A DNA stretch of 64,000 nt from Bacillus_BD sp963765265 (GCA_963765265.1 CAVXVN010000003.1:124001-188000); one strand, 5' to 3'. Positions 26,766 through 42,574 are shown, numbered from the stretch's first letter. A program made the numbers and translations. The notes: generated by a model from the sequence alone, not told the origin.

Positions 26766-28094
26766 TTGAAGAAGTATTTTCAATTTGAAGAACTTGGAAC
26801 GAATTATCGTAATGAAATTATTGGCGGTATTACAACGTTTTTAGCAATGGCTTATATTTTAGTTGTTAATCCAATCACATTAACCTTAGCAGATGTACCT
26901 GATCTTCCTGATGCTCTACGAATGGATTATGGCGCGGTGTTTGTTGCAACGGCACTATCAGCAGCGATTGGTTCAATCATAATGGGCCTCATTGCTAAAT
27001 ATCCTCTAGCTCTTGCTCCAGGACTTGGATTAAATGCATTCTTTGGTTATACGGTGGTATTGGGAAGTGGAATTCCATGGCAACATGGTCTAGCTGCTGT
27101 ATTTATATCTAGTGTGTTTTTTCTACTGTTAACTCTAACAGGATTACGGGAAAAGCTTATTAGTGCCATTCCAGTTGAACTAAAGTATGCTATTGGTGCT
27201 GGAATTGGATTATTTATCACTTTTATCGGTTTACAAACTTCAGGAATTATTGTTAAAAATGATGCAACGCTTGTTGGACTTGGAGATTTGTCGAATCCAA
27301 ATACGATGCTTTCAATTTTTGGGATTTTGGTGACTGTCATTCTCATGACTAAGGGAATCAAGGGCGGAGTTTTCTATGGGATGATTATTACAATCATTGT
27401 AGGGATGATTTTTAGTCTAATTGATGTACCTACCCGGATTGTCGATAAGGTTCCAAGCATTGCTCCTACGTTTGGTGCTTTATTCGGTTCGTTTAATGAC
27501 GCTTCTTTTTACACTACAACAATGGTCGGTATCATATTAACCTTTTTGTTTGTTGATTTCTTTGATAATGCGGGTACATTAGTCGCAGTGGCAAACCAAG
27601 CAGGATTTGTAAAAGATAATAAACTACCTCGTGCAGGCAAAGCGTTATTAGCTGATTCAATTGCTTCTGTATCAGGTTCAATTCTTGGGACATCTACTGT
27701 TACATCTTATGTTGAGTCATCTGCAGGAGTAGCAGCAGGAGCAAGAACAGGGTTTGCTTCACTTGTGACAGCGGCGTGTTTTCTTTTATCCCTTTTCTTC
27801 TTCCCTTTATTGCAAGTGGTAACATCAGCAGTTACAGCACCAGCATTAATCATTGTCGGTGTGTTAATGGTATCATCACTTGGGAAAATTGATTGGACAA
27901 AATTTGAAGTTGCTGTTCCAGCATTTTTAACAATGATCATAATGCCTCTTTCTTACAGCATTGCGACTGGTATTGCAGTCGGATTTATCTTTTATCCAAT
28001 TACCATGATTATTAGTGGACGCAAGAAGGATATTAATCCAATTATGTATTTATTCTTTGTGATCTTTCTATTGTATTTTATTTTCTTAAAATAA
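26766..28094 (+). CDS. pbuG: Guanine/hypoxanthine permease (NCS2, AzgA type)
   Basis: 442 residues from TTG 26766, seven bases after GGAGGGA. It begins KKYFQFEELGTNYRNEIIGGITTFLAMAYI, the diagnostic start of AzgA/PbuG permeases, with LAPGLGLNAFF, FVDFFDNAGTLVAVANQAG and GTSTVTSYVESSAGVAAGARTG (substrate-site helices). About 12-14 membrane segments. It imports hypoxanthine and guanine by proton symport. The guanine riboswitch upstream and position after guaA match B. subtilis. Confidence 0.96.
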   Translation: MKKYFQFEELGTNYRNEIIGGITTFLAMAYILVVNPITLTLADVPDLPDALRMDYGAVFVATALSAAIGSIIMGLIAKYPLALAPGLGLNAFFGYTVVLGSGIPWQHGLAAVFISSVFFLLLTLTGLREKLISAIPVELKYAIGAGIGLFITFIGLQTSGIIVKNDATLVGLGDLSNPNTMLSIFGILVTVILMTKGIKGGVFYGMIITIIVGMIFSLIDVPTRIVDKVPSIAPTFGALFGSFNDASFYTTTMVGIILTFLFVDFFDNAGTLVAVANQAGFVKDNKLPRAGKALLADSIASVSGSILGTSTVTSYVESSAGVAAGARTGFASLVTAACFLLSLFFFPLLQVVTSAVTAPALIIVGVLMVSSLGKIDWTKFEVAVPAFLTMIIMPLSYSIATGIAVGFIFYPITMIISGRKKDINPIMYLFFVIFLLYFIFLK

Positions 28095-28109
28095 TATCAT
28101 TTTCCTATG

Positions 28110-28147
28110 AGAAGCTGGCTATTTCGATAGTCAGCTTCTATTTTTTT
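28110..28147 (+). terminator. Terminator after pbuG
   Basis: AGAAGCTG (28110-28117) pairs with CAGCTTCT (28132-28139), then seven Ts. Confidence 0.85.
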
Positions 28148-28197
28148 GTCTAAATGATATGAAGAATGAATGAACAATAAACTTTATGTAAAAAATG

Positions 28198-28329
28198 TTG
28201 ACTAGTGGTTAATTGAATGTTAATCTATGTAAACAGTCGTTAAGATATTGTTAAATATTAATTTAATGAATATCAGTTAAAAACTTTTTTAAAAAAGTTA
28301 TTGACTAGCTTATGTGATTGTGGTAAATT
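28198..28329 (+). promoter_or_regulatory. Tandem rRNA promoters
   Basis: P1: TTGACT (28198-28203), 17-base spacer, TAATCT (28221-28226). P2: TTGACT (28301-28306), 17-base spacer, TAAATT (28324-28329). Both are followed by a leader with TTGCTCTTTGAAAACTAAAC (about 28361), the boxA-like processing/antitermination element of Bacillus rrn operons. Confidence 0.8.
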
Positions 28330-28450
28330 AATAAAGTCGCTTCTGAAGCGAACTAATAAATTGCTCTTTGAAAACTAAACAAACAAAAACGTCAACGTTT
28401 TAAATTTTAGTCTTTTTTAAAAAGACAACAATTGAGCAAGTCAAACAATC

Positions 28451-33120
<4,670 letters not shown>

Positions 33121-33201
33121 ATTTAAGTCAGATTACAAGGTTATTCACTTCTTCTTCAGCATTATCTAGTTTTGAGGGAACAAACCTTCAGAATAAAATA
33201 G

Positions 33202-33318
<117 letters not shown>

Positions 33319-33321
33319 AAT

Positions 33322-33353
33322 AAAAGAGTATCCATAATGGATGCTCTTTTTTG
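33322..33353 (+). terminator. Terminator of the rrn operon
   Basis: AAAAGAGTATCC pairs with GGATGCTCTTTT and is followed by Ts. The roughly 290 bases from here to the next start hold no recognisable element. Confidence 0.85.
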
Positions 33354-33646
33354 TTGTCTTTAAAAATTAGAAGCTGATATTAGGGGATCTCATTGAATAT
33401 AAAATCCTTCCCTTCATTTTAAAACACCTAAATCTTACAAAATTGATTTACTCTTCTCATTATAGAAATAATGGAGATCTAGCTAGTATTGCTAGCATCC
33501 TATTTTTTAGAAACGTTTCCAATTTAATTATTAGAAAGATATTTAATATAATATTAATTCAGTAATAATGAAAGGTCATGATCGAAAATGCTACTATTAT
33601 AGTAGTTATTATCGAAATCAACGTTTTAGGAGGATTAGTTATTCTG

Positions 33647-33853
33647 ATGAAAAAAACAAACTCAAAAAAGTTAACATATGAGGTACAGGATCATGAAACG
33701 ATCAGTCAATGCTTAGAACGGATTCATAAAGAAGGTTATACGCCAATAAGAAGAACTGAAAAACCAATTTTTCAAGAAAAAATGGATAATGACCAAGTAT
33801 TATACGAACCAGCAGGTAGACAAATTGTATTTGAAGTTAGAAAAATGGAGTAA
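33647..33853 (+). CDS. yebG: NETI-motif protein, YebG-like
   Basis: 68 residues from ATG 33647; the AGGAGG is rather far (13 bases), so an upstream ATT/CTG start is possible. The sequence YEVQDHETISQCLERIHKEGYTP contains the NETI-like motif (here HETI) followed by RRTEKPIF, as in the short Bacillus family found just before purE. No function is known. Confidence 0.8.
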   Translation: MKKTNSKKLTYEVQDHETISQCLERIHKEGYTPIRRTEKPIFQEKMDNDQVLYEPAGRQIVFEVRKME

Positions 33854-33861
33854 TTTAAAAT

Positions 33862-33935
33862 CCGAACAATAAAAAATATGCTGATAAAATCGTTCGGTGT
33901 TTTATGTTGACAATTGTCGAAAATCATTGTTAAAT
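33862..33935 (+). promoter_or_regulatory. PurBox pair and purE promoter
   Basis: AAAATCCGAACAAT (core CCGAAC 33862-33867) and the inverted ATCGTTCGGTGT (core GTTCGG 33892-33897) are two facing PurBoxes as bound by PurR in B. subtilis. Then TTGACA (33907-33912), a 17-base spacer and TTAAAT (33930-33935). PurR repression of initiation plus the riboswitch gives two-layer control, as in the B. subtilis pur operon. Confidence 0.82.
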
Positions 33936-33977
33936 GAATGTAGCGAAAAAATTAGTAATTAATTAAATAAATAACTC

Positions 33978-34176
33978 CCCTTGTATAATAATAGGAATAT
34001 GGCCTATAAGTTTCTACCCGATTACCGTAAATGATCGGACTATAAGGGAAAGTCAGTTGCCCGGCAATCAGTACGAATAGAACGTTGGGGCTCTATTCAT
34101 CTATGTCAATTAAACTTCCTTTGTAGCCCGGACGGATTGCTTTCTCTTTGAGAGGCTTCTGTCTGGGCTTTTTTTG
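33978..34176 (+). promoter_or_regulatory. Guanine riboswitch controlling the pur operon
   Basis: Aptamer 33978-34048: P1 CCCTTGTA/TATAAGGG, GGAATATGGCC, AGTTTCTACC, ATTACCGTAAATGAT and GGACTATAAGGG with the guanine-specifying C. The terminator is AGCCCGGAC (34125-34133) with GTCTGGGCT (34161-34169), then seven Ts. Confidence 0.94.
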
Positions 34177-34276
34177 TGAATAGAAGAAGTTTAAGTGTTT
34201 TTCGTATGAATCATGTTGAGTGAGTGTATTTTAATAAATATAAAACTAAATATATAAGATCTGTGGGAGGGATTGC

Positions 34277-34768
34277 ATGAAGGCTCAAGTGGGAGTCATA
34301 ATGGGCAGCAAATCAGATTGGGAAACAATGCGTCATGCTTGTGAAATTCTTGATAAATTTGAAATACCGTATGAGAAAAAAGTCGTATCTGCACATCGAA
34401 CTCCGGATCTAATGTTTGAATATGCAGAAGAAGCAAGAGCAAAAGGATTAAAAGTTATTATTGCTGGAGCGGGTGGAGCGGCCCACTTACCAGGAATGGT
34501 AGCAGCTAAAACCATTTTACCTGTCATTGGTGTACCTGTTCAATCAAGGGCCTTAAATGGACTTGATTCTCTTTTGTCTATTGTACAAATGCCCGGTGGT
34601 GTTCCAGTAGCAACAGTTGCGATTGGAAAGGCAGGTGCTAAAAATGCAGGTTTATTAGCAACTCAAATACTTGCCGCATTCGATGATAAATTGGCAGAAA
34701 GATTAGAACAATATCGTCAAGAAATGAAAAAGGCAGCTTTAGAAAGTAGTGATCAGCTTGTCAAATAA
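34277..34768 (+). CDS. purE: N5-carboxyaminoimidazole ribonucleotide mutase
   Basis: Moves the carboxylate of N5-CAIR to form CAIR. 163 residues: VGVIMGSKSDWETM, VVSAHRTPD, IIAGAGGAAHLPGMVAA, PVIGVPVQ, VQMPGGVPVATVAIG are all typical class I PurE motifs. First gene of the operon; start after GGGAGGG. It overlaps purK by 11 bases. Intact. Confidence 0.97.
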   Translation: MKAQVGVIMGSKSDWETMRHACEILDKFEIPYEKKVVSAHRTPDLMFEYAEEARAKGLKVIIAGAGGAAHLPGMVAAKTILPVIGVPVQSRALNGLDSLLSIVQMPGGVPVATVAIGKAGAKNAGLLATQILAAFDDKLAERLEQYRQEMKKAALESSDQLVK

Positions 34769-35898
34769 AGTCATTTTACCAGGTCAAACAATTGGCATTA
34801 TCGGTGGTGGACAACTTGGAAGAATGATGGCACTGTCCGCAAAAGCACAAGGTTTCCGTATTGCTGTCCTTGATCCAACAGAGGATTGTCCTTGTGGTCA
34901 AGTGGCTGATATCACGATTAATGGGTGATTATGATGATATCGAAGCCATTCAAAAGCTTGCTAAAGTAAGTGATGTAATCACATATGAATTTGAAAATAT
35001 TGATGCAGAATGTTTACAGTGGCTAGATGAAAATACTTATGTACCTCAGGGTGTCAAGCTTCTTGAAATTACTCAAGATCGTATTAAAGAAAAGGAAGCT
35101 ATTCAAAATGCGGGTGTAGAGGTTGCTCCATATGCTGTCATTGAAAAAGAAGCTGATATTGATCATCACATTAAAGAGCTTAGGTCTTCCAGCTGTATTA
35201 AAGACAGCAAGAGGGGGCTATGACGGAAAAGGACAGTTTGTGATTCGCAATGAAAAAGAAGTGACGGAAGCTGCTTTACTTTTACAAGCCGGAACTTGTG
35301 TACTTGAAAAATGGGTTCCTTTTGAAAAGGAAATATCCGTTATTGTTTGTCGCAATGCTAACGGTGAAACGGCTGTTTTCCCAGTGGGAGAAAATATTCA
35401 CCGTGAAAATATTTTACATGAAACAATCGTTCCAGCAAGAATTAGTGAAAAGGCAGAAGAAGCTGCGATTGAAAAAGCCATACAACTGGCTCAAAGCTTT
35501 CAATTGGTCGGAACATTAGCAGTTGAGATGTTTATGACGAGTGACGATCATTTATGTGAATGAATTAGCACCAAGACCGCATAATTCAGGGCATTACTCT
35601 ATTGAAGCGTGTGAAACTTCACAATTTGAACAGCATATTCGTGCCGTTTGCAATTGGCCTTTAGCAAATACAGAGTTATTAAAGCCTGCCGTCATGGTTA
35701 ACATTTTAGGTGAACATCAAGATGGTGTCATTGAGAAAATTCCAGATGTGAAAGATTGGAAAATTCATTTATATGGAAAGAAAGAAGCGAAAGCTAAAAA
35801 GAAAAATGGGCCATGTGACATTATTGCGTGATTCTATTGAAGAAGCTTTATCAGAAATTGAACAAAGCGAAATATTGGCAGTAAAATATAAAGGATAA
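34758..35898 (+). CDS. purK: N5-carboxyaminoimidazole ribonucleotide synthase (frameshifted in this assembly)
   Basis: ATP-grasp enzyme carboxylating AIR with bicarbonate. TTG 34758 starts SNKVILPGQTIGIIGGGQLGRMM. Breaks occur near 34923, 35181, 35552 and 35806. Deleting the extra A near 34923 gives ITIMGDYDDIEAI, and deleting the A near 35181 gives ELGLPAVLKTARGGYDGKGQ. After repair the frame passes through YVNELAPRPHNSGHYSIEA and ends SIEEALSEIEQSEILAVKYKG. About 380 residues, normal length. With purE it forms the bacterial two-step AIR carboxylation. Confidence 0.9.
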
Positions 35899-35912
35899 TC
35901 GGAGGCATAAAG

Positions 35913-37207
35913 ATGATAGATCGTTATACAAGACCTGAAATGGGTGCCATTTGGACAGAAGAAAACAAATATAAAGCATGGTTGGAAGTTGAAATTTTAG
36001 CAGATGAAGCATGGGCTGAGCTTGGCGTAATTCCTAAAGAAGATGTAGCCAAAATTCGTGAAAATGCATCATTTAATATTGATCGAATTTATGAAATTGA
36101 AAAAGAAACAAGACATGATGTTGTGGCATTTACTCGTGCTGTTTCTGAAACATTAGGTGAAGAAAGAAAATGGGTTCATTATGGTTTAACATCGACGGAT
36201 GTTGTTGATACAGCTTGGTCTTATTTAATCAAACAGGCCAATACGATTCTTTTAAAAGATATTGAAAACTTTATTGAAATTCTAAAAAATAAAGCACAGG
36301 AACATAAATATACCGTTATGATGGGACGTACCCATGGTGTTCATGCTGAACCAACAACATTCGGATTGAAACTTGCTCTTTGGTATGAAGAAATGAAACG
36401 AAATTTAGAACGCTTTAAGCAGGCTGCTGATGGTATTGAATACGGTAAAATCTCTGGAGCAGTTGGAACTTATGCGAATATTGATCCATTTGTTGAAAAG
36501 TATGTTTGTGAGAAACTAGGTACAAAACCTGCACCAATTTCAACACAAACATTGCAACGTGATCGTCATGCTCATTATATGTCCACGATCGCTCTTATTG
36601 CGACTTCTATTGAAAAATTTGCCGTTGAAATTCGCGGTTTGCAAAAAAGTGAAATTCGTGAAGTGGAAGAAGCTTTTGCAAAAGGTCAAAAAGGCTCATC
36701 TGCAATGCCGCATAAGCGTAATCCAATTGGATCGGAAAATATGACTGGAATGGCTCGTGTTATTCGTGGCTATATGCTGACTGCCTATGAAAATGTTCCA
36801 CTTATGGCATGAACGTGATATTTCCCATTCATCTGCAGAAAGAATTATTATTCCAGATGCAACGATCGCTTTAAATTATATGTTAAATCGCTTTGGAAAT
36901 ATCGTGAAAAACTTAACTGTGTTCCCTGAAAATATGAAACGTAATATGGAACGTACTCATGGTCTTATTTATTCACAACGCGTTCTTCTTGCTTTGATTG
37001 ATAAAGGTCTTGTCTAGAGAAGAAGCGTATGATACTGTTCAACCAAAAACAATGGAATCTTGGGAAACTCAAGTTCCTTTCCGGACTTTGATCGAAGCAG
37101 AAGAAAAAATTACTTCTAAATTATCTCCAGAAGAAATTGCTGATTGTTTTGATTACAACTATCACCTAAAAAATGTAGATACTATATTTGAACGGTTAGG
37201 CTTATAA
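35913..37207 (+). CDS. purB: Adenylosuccinate lyase (frameshifted in this assembly)
   Basis: Cleaves SAICAR and adenylosuccinate, releasing fumarate. The frame starts MIDRYTRPEMGAIWTEENKY. Active-site blocks: GRTHGVHAEPTTFG (catalytic His) and the signature GSSAMPHKRNPIGSENM. Deleting an A near 36807 restores NVPLWHERDISHSSAERI, and deleting a G near 37011 restores DKGLSREEAYDTVQ. It ends FDYNYHLKNVDTIFERLGL. About 431 residues, normal. Confidence 0.93.
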
Positions 37208-37294
37208 GAATAAATAGATGAAGAGGCTGTTCCAAAAAGAAATGCAGTTATCATTCTTTAAGAACAGTCTACGCAGATGAGGGGGGATTTCCAA

Positions 37295-38014
37295 ATGGAA
37301 AAAGGTGCACTACTTTATGAAGGCAAGGCAAAACAAGTATATGCTACAGATGATGAACAAGTTGTATGGATTGAATATAAGGATTCTGCAACAGCCTTTA
37401 ATGGTGTGAAAAAGGCGGAAATCCAAGGGAAAGGCCGTTTGAATAATGAAATTACAAGTCTAATTTTCATGAAGTTAAAGGAAAAGGGAATTGAATCTCA
37501 TTTTATTGAACGGCTATCTGAAACAGAACAGCTTGTTAAAAAGGTTTCTATTATTCCCCTTGAAACAGTTGTACGTAATATTGCTGCAGGAAGCTTTGCA
37601 AACAGATTAGGAATTGAAGAGGGAACGCCCTTAATAAAACCAATCGTTGAATTTTATTATAAAGATGATGCACTAGGGGATCCTTTGTTAACGGATGACC
37701 ATATTGAAGTGCTTCAACTTGCAAGTATAGCAGAACGGGAAGAAATAAAAGAAAAGGCACTTCAAGTGAATACTGTTTTATCGAGTCTTTTCGCAGAACT
37801 GGGAATTCGCCTTATCGATTTTAAACTTGAATTCGGAAAAGATCTCTCTGGGAAAATTTTATTAGCAGATGAAATCTCACCTGATACTTGTCGTCTTTGG
37901 GATGCAGAAACGAATGCAAAACTTGATAAAGATGTATTTCGTCGTGACTTAGGTAATTTAACGGATGTTTATGAAATCATTTTAGCCAAATTAGGGGGCC
38001 AGCAAAATGTATAA
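37295..38014 (+). CDS. purC: Phosphoribosylaminoimidazole-succinocarboxamide synthase
   Basis: Joins CAIR and aspartate using ATP to give SAICAR. 239 residues from ATG 37295 (SD GGGGGG); the open frame from 37277 is not needed. Motifs: LLYEGKAKQVYATDD, ETVVRNIAAGSFANRLG, DEISPDTCRLWD. Intact. Eight-base overlap with purS. Confidence 0.97.
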   Translation: MEKGALLYEGKAKQVYATDDEQVVWIEYKDSATAFNGVKKAEIQGKGRLNNEITSLIFMKLKEKGIESHFIERLSETEQLVKKVSIIPLETVVRNIAAGSFANRLGIEEGTPLIKPIVEFYYKDDALGDPLLTDDHIEVLQLASIAEREEIKEKALQVNTVLSSLFAELGIRLIDFKLEFGKDLSGKILLADEISPDTCRLWDAETNAKLDKDVFRRDLGNLTDVYEIILAKLGGQQNV

Positions 38015-38261
38015 AGTTAAAGTATATGTAACATTAAGAGAAAGTGTATTAGATCCACAAGGAACAGCAGTTATGCATTCTTTACATTCAATGAATTATA
38101 ACGAGGTATCAGATGTTCGTATCGGTAAGTATATGGAATTAATGGTTGAAAAGTCAGATCGTTCAGTTGAAGATGTTGTGAAAGAAGTATGTGATCGTTT
38201 ATTAGCTAATCCAGTTATTGAAGATTATCGTTACGAAATTGAGGAGGCTGTTGCTAAGTGA
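38007..38261 (+). CDS. purS: FGAM synthase subunit PurS
   Basis: 84-residue small subunit that bridges PurQ and PurL in the three-part FGAM synthase. Sequence YKVKVYVTLRESVLDPQGTA and DVRIGKYMEL are the family hallmarks. Overlaps purC (8 bases) and purQ (4 bases). Confidence 0.96.
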   Translation: MYKVKVYVTLRESVLDPQGTAVMHSLHSMNYNEVSDVRIGKYMELMVEKSDRSVEDVVKEVCDRLLANPVIEDYRYEIEEAVAK

Positions 38262-38945
38262 AGTTTGCAGTCATCGTTTTTCCAGGATCAAACTGTGATA
38301 TAGATATGTACCATGCCATTAAAGATGAATTAGGCGAAGAAGTCGAGTATGTATGGCATGATACAGAAAGTCTTGAGGGATTTGACGGTATTTTGCTCCC
38401 AGGTGGCTTCTCTTATGGAGATTATTTACGTACTGGTGCAATTGCCCGTTTTAGTAATGTTATGAAAGAGGTTGTAAAAGCTGCTAAAGCTGGAAAACCA
38501 GTATTGGGTGTATGTAATGGATTTCAAATTTTACTTGAAGCAGGATTACTTCCAGGAGCTATGAAAAGAAATGAAAGCTTGAAATTCATTTGTCGCCAAA
38601 CTCAGTTAAAAGTGGTAAACAATGAAACGATGTTTTCAAATGTTTATCAACCAAGACGAAGTAATAACAGTTCCGATTGCTCATGGAGAAGGAAATTATT
38701 ACTGTGATGAGGAAACACTTGAAAAATTAAAGAAAAATAATCAAATTGTGTTCACATATGAAGGAACCAATCCTAATGGTAGCCTCATTGATATTGCTGG
38801 AATTATAAATGAAAAAGGAAATGTATTAGGAATGATGCCACATCCTGAAAGAGCTGTTGATGAACTGCTTGGTGGAGCTGATGGTCTGAAATTATTCCAA
38901 TCAATTGTTAAACAATGGAGGGAATCAAATGTCATTAATGCTTGA
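38258..38945 (+). CDS. purQ: FGAM synthase, glutaminase subunit (frameshifted)
   Basis: Class I glutamine amidotransferase that supplies ammonia to PurL. GTG 38258 starts KFAVIVFPGSNCDIDMYHAI. It has LPGGFSYGDYLR, VLGVCNGFQIL (catalytic Cys) and later MMPHPERAVDEL (His, Glu). One extra C near 38653 breaks the frame after FSNVYQ; removing it gives QDEVITVPIAHGEGNYYCD. About 228 residues. Confidence 0.94.
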
Positions 38946-41147
38946 ACCAAGTGCGGAACAAATTAAACAAGAAGAAATATACAAAACAATGGGTTTGTCC
39001 ACTGAAGAGTTTGCGATGGTTGAAAAAATCCTTGGACGTCTGCCAAATTATACAGAACTTGGTCTTTTTTCTGTTATGTGGTCTGAGCACTGCAGTTATA
39101 AAACTTCAAAACCAGTGTTAAGGAAATTCCCAGTAACAGGTGAACATGTCTTACAAGGACCTGGTGAAGGTGCTGGGATTGTTGATATCGGTGATGAACA
39201 AGCGGTTGTATTTAAAATTGAAAGTCATAACCATCCATCAGCAATTGAACCGTATCAAGGTGCAGCAACAGGTGTTGGCGGAATTATTCGTGATGTCTTT
39301 TCAATGGGAGCAAGACCAATTGCGATATTGAATTCGCTTCGTTTTGGTGAACTTGATTCAGCGCGTACGAAATATCTTATTTAAAGAAATCGTTGCAGGG
39401 ATTGCTGGTTACGGTAACTGTATCGGAATTCCAACAGTTGGCGGAGAAATTTAATTTGACCCTTCTTATGAAGGAAATCCATTAGTCAATGCAATGTGTG
39501 TCGGTCTTATTGATCATAAAGATATTCAAAAAGGGCAGGCAAAAGGTGTAGGAAATACTGTGATGTATGTTGGTGCCAAAACAGGTCGTGACGGAATTCA
39601 CGGAGCAACTTTTGCTTCAGAAGAATTAACCGAAGCATCTGAAGAAAAGCGTCCAGCTGTTCAAGTAGGCGATCCATTTATGGAAAAATTATTACTTGAA
39701 GCCTGTCTTGAAGTAGTTCAATCTGATGCTCTTATTGGGATTCAAGATATGGGTGCTGCTGGTCTTACAAGTTCTTCAGCTGAAATGGCAAGTAAAGCTG
39801 GTTATGGAATTGAAATGAATCTTGATTTAGTTCCGCAGCGTGAAACAGGTATGACACCATATGAAATGATGCTATCTGAATCACAAGAACGTATGTTGCT
39901 TGTTGTTAAAAAAGGCCGTGAAGCGGAAATCGAAGAAATCTTTAAGAAATATGATCTAGACTGTGTAGCAGTTGGAAAAGTAACGGATGATAAAATGCTA
40001 CGACTTCATCCATAATGGAGAAGTAGTAGCAGATGTTCCTGCAGATGCTTTAGCTGAAGATGCACCTGTTTATAATATGCCATCAACGGAACCTGCTTAT
40101 TATCGTGAGAATCAAGCAATGAAAGGCAGAAATTCCTGATGTTGAAAATTAGAAGAAACACTTATGAAATTAATGCAACAACCAACGATTGCCAGCAAGG
40201 AATGGGTTTACGATCAGTATGATTATATGGTTCGAACAAGTACAGTTGTTTCTCCAGGTTCAGATGCTGCAGTTGTTCGTATTCGTGGTACAAGAAAAGC
40301 ACTTGCTATGACAACAGACTGTAATTCTCGTTACATTTATTTGGATCCTGAAACAGGCGGTAAAATTGCTGTTGCAGAAGCAGCAAGAAATATTGTTGCT
40401 TCTGGTGCAGAGCCACTTGCAATTACGGATTGTTTAAACTTTGGTAACCCAGAAAAACCAGAAATCTTCTGGCAAATAGAAAAAGCAGCGGATGGTATGA
40501 GTGAAGCATGTAAGGTTCTTAAAACACCAGTAATTGGTGGGAACGTATCACTATATAATGAAACGAGTGGGGAAGCTATTTATCCAACACCAGTTGTCGG
40601 AATGGTTGGACTTATAAAAGATATTGATCATATTACAACACAGTCTTTCAAAAATGCTGGTGATTTAGTTTATCTATTAGGTGAAACGAAGGATGAATTT
40701 GGTGGTAGTGAATTGCAAAAACTAACGTCAGGTAAAATTTTTGGAAAAGCACCTGAATTAGATTTAGAAGTCGAAGGGAAAAATCAAAAGGCCGTTCTTA
40801 AAGCGATTCAAGAAGGACTTGTTGCTTCTGCTCATGATTTAGCTGAAGGTGGCTTAGCAGTTGCATTAGCAGAAAGTGCAATTGGTTCTGAAGGATTAGG
40901 TGTAAAGGTTAATACAACTGGTCATGCAGTATCAGCTTTATTTAGTGAATCACAATCACGTTTTATTCTTACTGTGAAAAAAGAACATCAAAGTGAGTTT
41001 GAAAAAGTAACATCTGCCGCTCTTATTGGTGAAGTAACAGAACAGCCAACACTTCAAATTGTTCATGATGGAGAAACGATTATCGATACTCCTATTGAAA
41101 CTTTGGAGAAGGCTTGGAAAGGAGCTATTCCATGCTTGCTGAAATAA
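38929..41147 (+). CDS. purL: FGAM synthase, large subunit (frameshifts and one in-frame TAA)
   Basis: Converts FGAR to FGAM with ATP and PurQ-derived ammonia. Starts MSLMLEPSAEQIKQEEIYKT at 38929, overlapping purQ. Seen: MWSEHCSYKTSK, GEGAGIVDIGD, ESHNHPSAIEPYQGAATGVGG, QDMGAAGLTSSSAEMA, TTDCNSRYIYLDPE and AHDLAEGGLAVALAE. Breaks lie near 39378 (extra A), 40008 (extra C), 40125 (extra G) and 40151. TAA 39452-39454 replaces the expected Gln codon in GGEIQFDPSYEG. About 739 residues when repaired. Confidence 0.93.
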
Positions 41148-42574
41148 AGGGGCTAAATGAAGAATGTGGAGTTTTTGGGATTTGGGGCCATACTGATGCA
41201 GCTCAAATTACGTATTACGGACTTCATGCTCTACAACACCGTGGTCAAGAGGGTACAGGAATAGCCATTTCAGATGGAGAAAGCGTTAAAGGTGTTAAAG
41301 GTGAAGGTCTTGTTACAGAGATTTATACATCTGAAGCGATGAAAGAGCTAAAAACTGGGACTTCTGCGATTGGCCATGTTCGCTATGCAACAGCTGGGGG
41401 AAGTGGATATGAAAATGTCCAGCCCCTTGTCTTTCATTTTCAAACTGGAAGTCTTGCACTTGCTCATAATGGGAATTTAGTTAATGCCAATCAATTAAAA
41501 AGCCAACTTGAAGGGCAAGGAAGTATTTTTCAAACAACTTCAGATACAGAAGTATTAGCCCATTTAATTAGACGTGGAGGGAATTCTCCCTTTAAAGATC
41601 GTGTGAAAAATGCATTAAGCATGGTAAAAGGAGCTTATGCTTTTCTTATCATGACCGAAACGCAGCTAATGGTTGCCTTAGATCCAAACGGAATGCGTCC
41701 ATTATCGATTGGTAAACTTGGAGATGCATATGTCGTGGCATCAGAGACTTGTGCTTTTGATGTAGTGGGAGCTGAATTTGTCCGTGATGTTTTACCAGGT
41801 GAAATTATAATGATTGATGATAACGGTCTACGCTCTGAAATATTTGCCCACGCTTCTAATCAAGCGATGTGTACGATGGAATATGTCTATTTTTCCCGTC
41901 CTGATAGCAATATTAATGGAATTAATGTTCACTCAGCTCGCAAAAGACTTGGAAAAAGGCTAGCAGAAGAAGTAAATATTGAAGCAGATGTGGTGACAGG
42001 TGTTCCTGATTCAAGTATTTCTGCAGCGATTGGGTATGCGGAAGCTTCTGGTATACCTTATGAATTAGGTTTAATCAAAAATCGTTATGTAGGAAGAACC
42101 TTTATTCAACCTACTCAGTCACTTAGAGAACAAGGGGTAAAAATGAAACTTTCTCCTGTTCGTGGTGTCGTAGAAGGGAAAAGGGTTATCATGGTTGATG
42201 ATTCAATTGTTCGTGGTACAACAAGCAGACGAATTGTTCGGATGCTTAGTGATGCAGGAGCAACAGAAGTCCATGTGGTGATCAGTTCACCACCGATTAA
42301 AAATCCATGCTTTTATGGGATTGATACATCAAGACGAGATGAACTAATTGCAGCGGATAATTCAGTAGAAGATATTAGACGAGAAATCGAAGCAGATACA
42401 TTAACTTTTATTAGTACAGAAGGAATGCTCGATTCAATTGGGAATCATGACAGCGGTGAAACACGTGGTCATTGCCTTGCCTGCTTTACTGGTAATTACC
42501 CAACTGAAATCTATGAGGATATCCATATGTCAAAAGAAGAAATTAAAAAAGCAGAAGAACTTGTTAAAGAATAA
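41132..42574 (+). CDS. purF: Amidophosphoribosyltransferase
   Basis: First committed step: PRPP and glutamine to phosphoribosylamine. 480 residues from ATG 41132; start inside purL by 16 bases. MLAEIKGLNEE is an 11-residue propeptide and Cys12 becomes the N-terminal nucleophile (CGVFGIWGH). The phosphoribosyltransferase loop is VIMVDDSIVRGTTSRRIV. Cys residues in the C-terminal half (TMEYVYF region, NPCFYGID, HCLACFTG) match the Bacillus enzyme's Fe-S cluster ligands. Intact. Confidence 0.97.
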   Translation: MLAEIKGLNEECGVFGIWGHTDAAQITYYGLHALQHRGQEGTGIAISDGESVKGVKGEGLVTEIYTSEAMKELKTGTSAIGHVRYATAGGSGYENVQPLVFHFQTGSLALAHNGNLVNANQLKSQLEGQGSIFQTTSDTEVLAHLIRRGGNSPFKDRVKNALSMVKGAYAFLIMTETQLMVALDPNGMRPLSIGKLGDAYVVASETCAFDVVGAEFVRDVLPGEIIMIDDNGLRSEIFAHASNQAMCTMEYVYFSRPDSNINGINVHSARKRLGKRLAEEVNIEADVVTGVPDSSISAAIGYAEASGIPYELGLIKNRYVGRTFIQPTQSLREQGVKMKLSPVRGVVEGKRVIMVDDSIVRGTTSRRIVRMLSDAGATEVHVVISSPPIKNPCFYGIDTSRRDELIAADNSVEDIRREIEADTLTFISTEGMLDSIGNHDSGETRGHCLACFTGNYPTEIYEDIHMSKEEIKKAEELVKE

